Positions 1 to 7,469 of a stretch of 64,000 nucleotides of DNA are shown here, in pieces. Position 1 is the stretch's first letter, and the number at the start of each line of letters is the position of its first letter. The stretch lies in NCBI GenBank assembly GCA_030949565.1, contig JAUZSK010000079.1, forward strand, positions 1 to 64,000. The letters are read 5' to 3'. The notes below the pieces were generated by a model. That model did no database searches, was not told the origin of the DNA, and was given only the letters and a program-made list of their open reading frames with translations. The translations under genes and the position numbers were made by a program. The stretch is from Enterobacterales bacterium. GTDB taxonomy: Bacteria > Pseudomonadota > Gammaproteobacteria > Enterobacterales > Kangiellaceae.

Positions 1-81
1 CTATTCAAGGAAGATACCTTCTGATTTCTGCCTGTCCATTATTTTTGGCAATGCCACAGAAATTATCAATAATGAGCGCAT
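1..81 (-). CDS. short ORF at the start of a second integron cassette
   Basis: A 26-residue reading frame begins with MRSLLIISVALPK and ends in TAG exactly at the window edge. It has a strong ribosome binding site (AAGGAGG, about 5 bases before ATG). The spacing from the preceding attC core (GTTATG at 103-98) to the ATG matches the spacing in front of the next gene to the right, which is why I take this ATG as a cassette start. The peptide is hydrophobic at first and then charged, and I recognise no family. It may be a real small cassette ORF or a longer cassette gene cut short by an indel, since the window has many. No function can be assigned. Confidence 0.35.
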   Translation of the reverse strand: MRSLLIISVALPKIMDRQKSEGIFLE

Positions 82-97
82 AAATCCTCCTTAGAAA

Positions 98-212
98 CAT
101 AACGTTTAGTTAACCTGCGTTTGTTTTAGTGTGCTTTTTTGTGCAATTATGAGCGTAGCGAAGCACAAAAACGCGCGCTGAAACAAATGACAGTGTTTAA
201 CTGATTGTTATG
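98..212 (-). other. integron attC recombination site
   Basis: The ends are imperfect inverted copies: CATAAC then AGTTAA on the left, TTAACT then GTTATG on the right (seen on the plus strand). Inside, a second long pair of arms matches (GTTTGTTTTAG-TGTGC-TTTTTTGTGC against the reverse complement of GCACAAAAACGCGCGCTGAAACAAA) around a short loop near 144-158. Two simple core sites, an imperfect long hairpin and a length near 115 bases are the hallmarks of attC. The stop codon of the gene at 208-705 lies inside the right core and the next ORF starts just beyond the left core, which is the normal cassette arrangement. The core is GTTATGT, which departs from the strict GTTRRRY consensus at one base. 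Confidence 0.65.
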
Positions 213-705
213 TTGTTGATTCAATTGTAAATCCTGCATATACATTTCCCATTCTTTTGGAAAGGTTAGCGCAATAGCCAAAGTATTTAATTGTTTCAGG
301 CTTGCTCATATTCTCTGTTCCGGGATAACACAAAGAAATAAAATATACTTTTGTATCTGGAAGAATAGCTATACGAGAAACAAACTTTTTGGCCACTTGA
401 TCGGCTCGATGCTTATCTAATTCTATCGCAACTACTGCGGATTCATTTCTGCCAAATATATCAATAGAATCTCTACTTGATGAACTTGGACAGTGCTCCA
501 TTTGCCATTGCCCATTAGGAATACTTACTGCTAGCGATTCACAAACAGCTTGCTGAAATTTACTAACTATAACTCTTTGCTCACGTTGATTTTCTTCTAG
601 GTGTCCTAAAAAAAATTTCTGGCAGTTTACGCTTTCAATTGATTTAATAATAGTTTCCAGAAACTGGTCACGCTCTATAGATTTAACTTGTAAATGTGGG
701 TGCAT
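208..705 (-). CDS. cassette-encoded protein, possible PD-(D/E)XK nuclease-like fold
   Basis: A 165-residue soluble protein of unknown function. I chose the ATG at 705 over the in-frame GTG at 714 because the 14 bases before it align with the leader of the neighbouring cassette ORF (TCTAAG-purine-rich-ATG in both). Near the middle, SIDIFG is followed after a short gap by VVAIELDKHRADQVAKK. A D-(x)n-ExxK-like arrangement on two predicted strands resembles the core of restriction-endonuclease-fold proteins, but the match is by eye and weak. There is no signal peptide or membrane segment. The stop codon sits within an attC site, so it is most likely a mobile integron cassette gene. Confidence 0.55.
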   Translation of the reverse strand: MHPHLQVKSIERDQFLETIIKSIESVNCQKFFLGHLEENQREQRVIVSKFQQAVCESLAVSIPNGQWQMEHCPSSSSRDSIDIFGRNESAVVAIELDKHRADQVAKKFVSRIAILPDTKVYFISLCYPGTENMSKPETIKYFGYCANLSKRMGNVYAGFTIESTT

Positions 706-722
706 ATTTCTCACTTAGAAAA

Positions 723-799
723 CATAACTTTAAAGCCTTTATCTTGATTTTTAATCAACATAAATCTCTGTTGCGCTGAACCTGATGGGTTCAAGGCTT
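723..799 (-). other. second integron core site with partial hairpin arms (attI or degenerate attC)
   Basis: CATAAC at 723-728 reads GTTATG on the minus strand and is followed by TTTTCTAAG, nearly the same as GTTATG-TTTCTAAG at the attC site at 98-103. It marks the upstream edge of the 208-705 cassette. To its right, AAGCCTT (733-739) and AAGGCTT (793-799) can pair, but I see no second outer core. That suggests either attI, which lacks the full palindrome, or a decayed attC. No integrase reading frame follows to the right within the window. Confidence 0.35.
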
Positions 800-1206
800 C
801 TTTTTGGAAGGTTTTTTGATATCTTTCGCCTTCCATCGCACTGCTAATCGGTTGCTAACCGTTGGTTTTAATCTCAATATAGTCTTATTTCCATACGTTT
901 TGCAAGCAATTACCCACAATCGGTGAAAGTGTTTAGTCGATTGAACAAAAATTACCGTGCAGCTGTACGATGGAAAAGGCCCTATAAGAAGTCAGTGTAT
1001 TTACTCTCAAGAATTGCCACAATGATTATTTTTTGAATCTATGATAACAGCGCTCCTTTCTGATACAAGGAAAGCAATAATACCTTTCTTAACTTGACTA
1101 AGACTTATTAAAGACCCTTCTTGCAGCCCTTCTCAATGCCCTTGTAAAAAATAAGTAACTAGCTTATTCTGGTATTTATAATAGTTAATAATCCTACGAG
1201 GCGGTT
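800..1206. other. gene-free stretch beside the cassette region
   Basis: I find no supported gene here. Visible are a small palindrome at about 849-860 (GGTTGCTAACC), T-rich tracts, and, close to the next gene, GAGGCGG at about 1197-1203 as ribosome binding site. If this were an integron platform the integrase gene would be expected here on the plus strand, but no frame of adequate length or recognisable integrase residues is seen. Confidence 0.4.
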
Positions 1207-1726
1207 ATGCAATCCAACAAGCTAAAAATAGTGCTGCCATTGATGTTAGTGATCATCACACTGGGATTTATTTACCCAGAAAACCTTGTGATTCCGGTTA
1301 AAGATGCGACTATTTCTGACTGGAACAAAAATTCCTTTTGGTATGAGCCTTGGGGAAAGTCGGTGACACATAAAGGCATTGACGTTTTTGCAAACAAAGG
1401 GTCACCGGCTTTATCCGCAAGCGATGGCATAGTCCTTTATACTGGAAAGTTAAAATATGGAGGCAAGGTTGTTATAATATTAGGACCTAAATGGCGAGTC
1501 CATTATTTTTGCCCACTTAGAAAGCATTTCCGTTAGTGGGTTTGTCCTGCTTAACGGCAAAGATGTTATTGGCACCGTGGGAAACAGCGGTAACGCAGTT
1601 GGCAAACCAGCTCATTTACACTACTCGATTATCACCCTATTCCCGTATTTTTGGCGCATAGACACTTCAACCCAAAGGTTGGAAAAAGCCTTTTATCTAA
1701 ACCCTACCGAAAAACTCACTGGCTAA
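1207..1726 (+). pseudogene. M23-family membrane-anchored metallopeptidase, frameshifted
   Basis: The N-terminal hydrophobic segment (residues 7-23) is a signal anchor. The first frame holds HKGIDVFA, the HxxxD zinc motif of M23 (LytM/lysostaphin-type) endopeptidases, and the typical DGIV turn, then stops early at 1536. Dropping one T from the T5 run at 1506-1510 restores HYFAHLESISVSG, then IGTVGNSGNAVGKPAHLHYS with the second zinc motif HLH. The repaired protein is 172 residues, ending TAA at 1724-1726. Such enzymes cut peptidoglycan cross-links in the periplasm or act as divisome regulators. Because the downstream half is perfectly conserved in the shifted frame, I favour a sequencing error over a true pseudogene. 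The stop overlaps the next start (TAATG). Confidence 0.75.
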
Positions 1727-2328
1727 TGGATATTTGTAATCAACAAAATAAAGAGTTTTACCAGCAAGAATTCAAAAGTTTGGATCTTAATGGACAGATA
1801 CTCAGTGGAAAAACATTTGATAAATGTCAATTGATTGAATGTGACTTTACCCAAGCACAATTAATCGATTGTCAGTTTATTGATTGCCAATTCATCAAGA
1901 GCAATCTCAGCGTCGTAAAGCTAAATCAAAGCCGTTTTCTCGATGTTATCTTTGAATCCTGTAAAACCATTGGAATCGACTGGACAATTGCCTCTTGGCC
2001 CAATATAGCTCTTTGCTCGCCAATTAAATTCCATAACTCAATTCTCAACGACTCGATATTCTTTGGCCTTGAACTTGCTGAGTTAGTGATTAAAGATTGT
2101 AAAGTATATGAAGTCGATTTTCGTGAAGCCAATTTAGAAAGAGCCGATTTTAGTGGTTGTGATTTAAACGGTAGCTTATTTAATGAAACCAATCTCTCAG
2201 CAGCCGATTTTACAGATGCCACCAATTATGCGATAGATTTTAAATACAACAGGATTAGCGGTGCAAAATTTAATCGCTATGAGGCTATTAGACTGCTTGA
2301 TAGCCTTGATATAACCTTGGTTGATTAA
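1726..2328 (+). CDS. pentapeptide-repeat protein
   Basis: The 200-residue protein has runs of the A(D/N)LxX-type repeat: CQLIECDFTQAQLIDCQFID near the N-terminus, FREANLERADFSGCDLNGSL and NLSAADFTDATNYAIDF near the C-terminus. These fold as a right-handed quadrilateral beta-helix. Some relatives (Qnr, McbG, MfpA) mimic DNA and protect gyrase, but this sequence gives no direct sign of that role. A longer frame opens at 1651, but I start at 1726 because that ATG overlaps the stop of the repaired peptidase gene and the upstream codons encode peptidase in another frame. The two genes are thus translationally coupled. A terminator follows. Confidence 0.75.
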   Translation: MDICNQQNKEFYQQEFKSLDLNGQILSGKTFDKCQLIECDFTQAQLIDCQFIDCQFIKSNLSVVKLNQSRFLDVIFESCKTIGIDWTIASWPNIALCSPIKFHNSILNDSIFFGLELAELVIKDCKVYEVDFREANLERADFSGCDLNGSLFNETNLSAADFTDATNYAIDFKYNRISGAKFNRYEAIRLLDSLDITLVD

Positions 2329-2337
2329 CACTGAATC

Positions 2338-2380
2338 AAAAAAAATGCCCAACACCCAATTAATGGGAGTTAGGCATTGT
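2338..2380 (-). terminator. bidirectional-looking intrinsic terminator
   Basis: AATGCC (2344-2349) pairs with GGCATT (2373-2378), with further inner pairing of AAC/GTT and CCCA/TGGG. On the minus strand the stem is followed by eight Ts, ending the coiled-coil gene at 2419. On the plus strand a weaker AAATTTT tail may end the pentapeptide gene. Confidence 0.75.
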
Positions 2381-2418
2381 TAAATTTTCCTGATTAAACC
2401 GCTATCAGGTTTCAATAA

Positions 2419-3246
2419 TTACTTTTTCTTCGACTTCTTCTTTTTAGCTTTTGACTTGCTATCTTTTTTCGCTTTACCTTTGCTATCCGTATCATCTTTT
2501 TTATCACCGTCTTTGTTAGCGGCGCTTTCGATGGCTTCTAGTAGGTCTTCATCAAGCTTAGGTGTTTTATCGAGTTTTTTAGGATCTTCGACAAGCTCTT
2601 TGAGTTGGTCATATTGCGCTTCACTGAATTTCTTCAATTCTCTCACTGAAGTCACGAGCTCTGCACATTTTTCAAGATTAGCTTCGAGATCTTTAAGCTG
2701 TTGCTCAGTCTTTTGCTTTTCTTTCTTTTGACGTCTCGCTTCGTCTTCGGCCTTTTTACGCGCGTTAGACTCATCCATTTTTTCTTTCTTAAGTGCTTTT
2801 AACTTTTTTATCACATTTTCAGGTGAATCAGCTAAAACTTTTTTAATTTGTTTTAATGCTTTATCTTTTTCAGCATTCTGCTGGTTGGCTTTTTTCAAAG
2901 CTACCGCATTAGCACCACGACCTGCATCAACGCGCAAGTCGGCAGCTATTCTCGCCTTTTCGGCTTCGGCAGCTTTTTCTTCAGCTTGAACACGAGCTAA
3001 TTCACTCGCTTTGACGGTTTTTTCCATTGCAGCAACAGCGTCGGTCGCTTCGCTTTTAGCTTTAGCAACAATTTCATCCGCTTGTTTAGCTCTTTGGGTG
3101 GCACTCTCGAATGCGGACTTGATTTCATCCATACTGCATTCTGAATTAATACCAAGAGCCTCAGCCGCGGCGCCAATTAGCATCTGTTTACTAATCGCCA
3201 AATCTTTCCAAACCTCTAACTGTAACTCTAATTCCTCACGATCCAC
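2419..3246 (-). CDS. alanine/lysine-rich coiled-coil protein, function unknown
   Basis: A 275-residue protein almost wholly helical and charged. Residues 1-50 form a more conserved head (LEVWKDLAISKQMLIGAAAE and ALGINSECSMDEIKSA), residues 50-215 are a long coiled coil rich in A, E, K and R, and the C-terminal 40 residues are a lysine tail (KKDSKSKAKKKKSKKK). No signal peptide or membrane segment is present. I recall similar unnamed proteins with this head in Shewanella- and Pseudomonas-type genomes, but no function. The basic tail could bind nucleic acid, which is inference. It is monocistronic, with a terminator downstream and a region of about 150 bases separating it from the sensor kinase gene. 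Confidence 0.7.
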   Translation of the reverse strand: MDREELELQLEVWKDLAISKQMLIGAAAEALGINSECSMDEIKSAFESATQRAKQADEIVAKAKSEATDAVAAMEKTVKASELARVQAEEKAAEAEKARIAADLRVDAGRGANAVALKKANQQNAEKDKALKQIKKVLADSPENVIKKLKALKKEKMDESNARKKAEDEARRQKKEKQKTEQQLKDLEANLEKCAELVTSVRELKKFSEAQYDQLKELVEDPKKLDKTPKLDEDLLEAIESAANKDGDKKDDTDSKGKAKKDSKSKAKKKKSKKK

Positions 3247-3398
3247 TCAATTGCCCTCTTTTGCTCAAAATTTAGGCGCGGATGATACCAAAAGAGGGCT
3301 TAGGATACTACCTCCAAACGGCTAAGAATTAGGGTTTTTGCAAAGAAATTGATATTTTATCGGTTTATCACCGATTTTGCTCAATTTGGCAAGCCGAT

Positions 3399-5432
3399 TC
3401 ACTTAATATTTTGCTCAAATCGCTGGAACGTCATTCGAAATTCCACTCCCTTTTGATGGTTAATGGCCTCGATTTTAGCAGACATAGCGCTTAAAAACTC
3501 CTTAACTAAGGCTAAACCGATACCTGTACCGCTCACTTCACGCGTTAGTTCATTGCCGCTGCGGTAAAATAGCTGAAAAATAGATTTCAATTGGCTTAGT
3601 TCAATACCGGGTCCATAGTCTCTAACCGAAATAATCACAGACTTTTTATTAGGCTTGGTGAAGTGGATATCAATCACTCGATGCTCAGCTTTGGCCGCAT
3701 ATTTTAGTGAGTTATCCACCAAATTAATCATAATTTGGACAAAGGCATCACTATCTATGTATAGAGAAGTATGATCTAACTCAGAATCAATGATTAAATT
3801 GAGCTCAAATTGATTTTGCTCAACTTGTGATTGCAGTTTGGAATGAATCAAGCTCACCAATTCCGTAACCTCAACCCAATCTAACTTTAGATCCAACGCG
3901 TTATGACTGACTTTAGAAATTTGCAGTACATTATTGATCAGACGTGCCAATCTTTCAGATTCAGTATAGATAAATTCATAATACTCTAGCCGTTTTTGTT
4001 CGCTCGCCCATCCTTGTTTCAGGATCTCTCCATACATTCTAATGGAAGTCAACGGAGTTTTTAGTTCATGACTAACGGAAGACACAAAATCTTGTTGTTG
4101 TTGTGCTACCTGCGCTTGCCTAATGGTTAGCCGATAAAGTATGAAGGTCCCTAAAATTAGCACTAAAAATAACAACCCTGTGACTATCTTAATAAAATTA
4201 GCACTGCTATTTTCTGGCATTTGAACCAGATGTAGCACCAACTCCAATTGGTTAAAAGGCTCCGCTAAATGCGATTGGTAAAGCAGAGTCGGCTCCGCCA
4301 GGCTAGCGCTGGAGACTTTTAAAGCAGAAGAATGCTCGACCTTTGGTGTTAATGAAGAAAGTAAACGTTTACCAAAATAAACATCCATTTGGCTAATCTG
4401 TGACAAGGCCGATGGATAGAAATAACTGGCCAAGCCCTGTTCGATAAATTTCTGACTATCTATGATTGCGCCTTGAATTAGTAGCTTGTTATTACGCCAA
4501 ACTTGTCGATAGGCGATAAGGTGACCACTTTCCAATAAAGCGATTTTAAAGGGCTCCAATTCGCTGGAAAAAAGACTGATGGTTGAAGAAGCCGGATTTA
4601 ATGTTTGCTCGCTATCAGATAGGGAATCAGCGACATTATTTTGTAAACTGGGGACGGGGTCAGATGCATTATAATAGGTTTCGGTTCGATTTCTGCGACT
4701 GGTTTTAGAGTTAGCACGCGAAATCGAAATCTCGTTTGGATTTTCCTGTTTTTTAATTCCTCGCGCGGTATCAAAAAGATTCTCCTGCTGACTATTTTTT
4801 TCAATGCTTCTTGATTGCTGACTTGTGGATAGTTTTCTCTTAAATTGATTGGATTTTTTCTGCATCAGTAAGCGCTGATTAGCGAGTTTACTTTGCTTTT
4901 CGTAGACCGGTTTTGACCTGCTAACCCGAGTCGAATTGCTAGAAACCAATTTATTGTTTAATAAGATTGATTTTATTTGTTGTTCAATGGCCTTTCTCTG
5001 GTTTTTCTGCTCCAAACTTATGCCATAAAGTCGTGATTTAACACTTTTTTGAACCTGGAGTTCGGGCAATAAAGGTGAACTAAAATTATCATTTTGATCA
5101 ATCTGAAAATAACCGACAACACCTTCTAGCTCCGATTCCACCGGTAATTTAGATAAGGGAGAGCGCTGCACCAAACGTGACTGCGTATCACCGGTAACTA
5201 CAAAAAAACTATAATCAGTGTCCGAACGATTTTCTTCTTTGCTTATTATCTGCTGCAAACGTAGGTCAATTTGAGTGACTAAAGCCTTGGCATCTAATTG
5301 GTATTGCTGCATCACCTGCCAGTCTAACTGGCGGTGTGCTTGCTGACTTAAAAAAGCCGCGGGAATTATTAAGGCAGCTAAAAATAGTCCAAAAAACCAA
5401 CGTATTTTTACTACCGAGAATCGTCTAATCAC
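3399..5432 (-). CDS. sensor histidine kinase with large periplasmic domain
   Basis: A 677-residue membrane kinase. The first membrane helix is at about residues 11-26, a periplasmic region of nearly 380 residues follows, and a second helix (VTGLLFLVLILGTFILYRL) lies near residue 415. The catalytic core has a HisKA H-box (FVSSVSHELKTPLTSIRMYG), an N box (MINLVDNSLKYA), G1 (DYGPGI) and G2 (GTGIGLALVKEF). There is no HAMP domain between the second helix and HisKA. The middle of the periplasmic part (about residues 170-290) is Q/N/S/R-rich and looks disordered. The start is GTG, overlapping the regulator stop by four bases (GTGA), so the pair is translationally coupled. The signal sensed cannot be deduced. 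Confidence 0.9.
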   Translation of the reverse strand: MIRRFSVVKIRWFFGLFLAALIIPAAFLSQQAHRQLDWQVMQQYQLDAKALVTQIDLRLQQIISKEENRSDTDYSFFVVTGDTQSRLVQRSPLSKLPVESELEGVVGYFQIDQNDNFSSPLLPELQVQKSVKSRLYGISLEQKNQRKAIEQQIKSILLNNKLVSSNSTRVSRSKPVYEKQSKLANQRLLMQKKSNQFKRKLSTSQQSRSIEKNSQQENLFDTARGIKKQENPNEISISRANSKTSRRNRTETYYNASDPVPSLQNNVADSLSDSEQTLNPASSTISLFSSELEPFKIALLESGHLIAYRQVWRNNKLLIQGAIIDSQKFIEQGLASYFYPSALSQISQMDVYFGKRLLSSLTPKVEHSSALKVSSASLAEPTLLYQSHLAEPFNQLELVLHLVQMPENSSANFIKIVTGLLFLVLILGTFILYRLTIRQAQVAQQQQDFVSSVSHELKTPLTSIRMYGEILKQGWASEQKRLEYYEFIYTESERLARLINNVLQISKVSHNALDLKLDWVEVTELVSLIHSKLQSQVEQNQFELNLIIDSELDHTSLYIDSDAFVQIMINLVDNSLKYAAKAEHRVIDIHFTKPNKKSVIISVRDYGPGIELSQLKSIFQLFYRSGNELTREVSGTGIGLALVKEFLSAMSAKIEAINHQKGVEFRMTFQRFEQNIK

Positions 5433-6205
5433 CGTTTACCGGCTCCTGCAGTGTTAGAGGTGAGTATTGATTCAGAGGCCGTTGTAACATCATTTGATTT
5501 GGTTCCCTCACATACGAGTTTGTAGCCGGCACCTCTCACCGTTAAGAGGAAAGCTGGTTGCTTCGCATCCACTTCGATTTTTTTACGAATTTTAGCGATA
5601 TGAATATCCACCGTTCGAGTTTCAATATCACTATTTTTGGGATAACCCCAGACCTGGTGCAATAGCTCGTCTCGAGTTGCCGGTACATCGGGATGATGAT
5701 ACAAATATTCAATCACTTGTATTTCTCGTTTGGTAAAAGAGCTAACCTGATCGCCAATCCAAATTTGCAAGTTTTTTAGGTCGATTTTTCGGTTTTGATC
5801 AAGTTGAATAATCTCGGTCTCTGTGACCGTGTTAACACTACGCCTTAACACGGCCTTAACTCGCAAAACTAATTGAGCAACTGAAAATGGTTTAGCGATA
5901 TAATCATCCGCACCGAGCGATAATCCTTGAATAATATCTTCATCCGAAGTTTTAGCGGTTAACATAATAATTGGTTGTTGTTTATCCTGCTGACGAATCG
6001 CTTCACAGATATCAAAACCATTCATCGAGGGCAGCATGACATCCAAAATAACCAAATCGAACTGGCCGCTAAGCGCTTTTTGCAAGCCGATGGCTCCATC
6101 ATCCGCATAATCGACTGCAAAGCCATGATAGACCAACACATCCATCAGCCCGATACGGATTGCCATTTCATCTTCAACCAATAGAATTTTAAAATCATTT
6201 TTCAT
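5429..6205 (-). CDS. OmpR/PhoB-family response regulator
   Basis: The 258-residue protein has an N-terminal receiver domain with the acidic pair in LLVEDE, the phosphoacceptor Asp in LVILDVMLPSMNGFD, Thr in MLTAKTS and Lys in YIAKPF. The C-terminal winged helix has FTKREIQVIEYLYHHPD, VDIHIAKIRKKI and LLTVRGAGYKLV. It is a DNA-binding transcription factor controlled by the kinase encoded directly downstream. A 30-residue tail rich in S, T and N follows the winged helix. Three 17-base direct repeats lie about 100-150 bases upstream and could be its own binding sites. Specific regulon unknown. Confidence 0.92.
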   Translation of the reverse strand: MKNDFKILLVEDEMAIRIGLMDVLVYHGFAVDYADDGAIGLQKALSGQFDLVILDVMLPSMNGFDICEAIRQQDKQQPIIMLTAKTSDEDIIQGLSLGADDYIAKPFSVAQLVLRVKAVLRRSVNTVTETEIIQLDQNRKIDLKNLQIWIGDQVSSFTKREIQVIEYLYHHPDVPATRDELLHQVWGYPKNSDIETRTVDIHIAKIRKKIEVDAKQPAFLLTVRGAGYKLVCEGTKSNDVTTASESILTSNTAGAGKR

Positions 6206-6302
6206 GTTATTTGTTTTGACCTCTTGTCACAGAATCACTCTAAATCCACTATTGATAACGAAATCTAATTTTAAAACAATTTATGTCAATCCAAGGTAAC
6301 CT

Positions 6303-6358
6303 TTTTGTAAACTATTATTCTTGATAAACTTCTATTCTTGGTAAACGACTATTCTTTT
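6303..6358 (-). repeat. three 17-base direct repeats upstream of the two-component system
   Basis: On the minus strand the sequence reads GTTTACCAAGAATAGAA, GTTTATCAAGAATAATA, then GTTTACAAAAAGGTTAC, with a fourth partial copy (AAAGAATAGTC) in front. The 17-base period is odd for OmpR-family sites, which usually repeat at about 10-11 bases, but tandem GTTTA half-sites in a regulator promoter region are suggestive. They also lie just downstream of rsmI. Confidence 0.45.
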
Positions 6359-6377
6359 CAACAACCTAGGATACTAC

Positions 6378-7259
6378 CTAATCCGATAAGTTATTTGATT
6401 GTGATTCAGCAAGTAGAAATTGATAGATCAGGTTTTTCTTTTGTTGGCTAAATTCAGCGGTGATTTTTGCCGCTTGTTTAGTCGACATGTGCAACGCTAA
6501 CTGCTGTGCGAGATCTTTACTTGCTTGAGTTAACTCGGAAGTTTTTTTACTCGCGCCGTCAATCATCACCACAAATTCTCCTTTACATTGATTAGGGTCA
6601 TTTTGCATGATTTGAATAATGTCATTAGCGCTGCCGCTAATAACCGTTTCAAAGGTTTTGGTTAGTTCTCTGGCAATCACCAACTTTCGATCATCCCCAA
6701 AAACTGTCGCCATATCCTGCAATGACGCTAAAATTCGGTGCGATGACTCATAGAAAATGGCGGTGGCCGTTTGTTGCAATAACTCGCTAAAAACCCCGCG
6801 CCGCGCATGAGATTTAGGCGGTAAAAATCCCTCAAAAATAAATCGGTCGCTGGCTAAACCAGAAATTGAAAGTGCCGTCACTAGAGCACAGGGGCCAGGT
6901 ACAGCAACAATGGGTAGGTTTTGCGCCCTCAACTCTCTCACTAAAGGAAAGCCAGGATCGCTAATTAAAGGCGTTCCGGCATCAGACACCAGCGCGATTG
7001 ACTGACCTTCTTGCAACAATTGAACGATTTTTGCTAATTTTTGTCTTTCATTATGCTCATGAAAGGAAAAACATGGTGTTGTAAGCCCAATATGCGATAA
7101 TAAATGCTTGGTTCTTCGAGTATCTTCCGCTGCAATCTGATCCACTTGGGATAGGACGCTACGCTGACGTTCACTAATATCAGATAGATTACCAATTGGC
7201 GTCGCCACCACATACAGCGTGCCCTTATTGATATGTGTTGTTGAGAGATGTTTATTCAT
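6378..7259 (-). CDS. rsmI: 16S rRNA (cytidine-1402 2'-O)-methyltransferase
   Basis: This SAM-dependent tetrapyrrole-methylase-fold enzyme modifies C1402 in the ribosomal P site. Visible signatures are VATPIGNLSDIS near the N-terminus, EDTRRTKHLL, the GTP-like loop VSDAGTPLISDPGFPLV, PGPCALVTALSISGL, FEGFLPP and FYESSHRI. An upstream in-frame extension exists to 7355, but I use the ATG at 7259 (MNKHLSTTHINKG), which gives 293 residues, close to the family norm of about 285. The gene is divergent from lpoA, as in many gammaproteobacteria. Confidence 0.95.
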   Translation of the reverse strand: MNKHLSTTHINKGTLYVVATPIGNLSDISERQRSVLSQVDQIAAEDTRRTKHLLSHIGLTTPCFSFHEHNERQKLAKIVQLLQEGQSIALVSDAGTPLISDPGFPLVRELRAQNLPIVAVPGPCALVTALSISGLASDRFIFEGFLPPKSHARRGVFSELLQQTATAIFYESSHRILASLQDMATVFGDDRKLVIARELTKTFETVISGSANDIIQIMQNDPNQCKGEFVVMIDGASKKTSELTQASKDLAQQLALHMSTKQAAKITAEFSQQKKNLIYQFLLAESQSNNLSD

Positions 7260-7469
7260 AAGCGTAGAAGTAACCGAGAAGACCCTTGTCAATTGGATGG
7301 TTGGTCGATGTAAAATCGATGTAAAAATGGCAACAAAATAATAACTAGCGCCCATCTGATGATTAAAATTTTGCTACAATAGGCAATATTTAACCCGATA
7401 GCCAATGAGTGCTATGGGTAAACTACATGAATTCGTCTATGACGACAAGTCACTACTAAGAGTTAAAGC

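Noticed and set aside
800..1206. Remnant integrase gene
   Set aside because: No frame shows tyrosine recombinase motifs on either strand.
2456..3325. Plus-strand ORFs antisense to the coiled-coil gene
   Set aside because: Shadow frames of a compositionally biased gene; no start signals or family match.
7260..7469. Possible RNA gene (for example rnpB) between rsmI and lpoA
   Set aside because: The gap is too short and lacks RNase P RNA conserved blocks; it only carries the divergent promoters.
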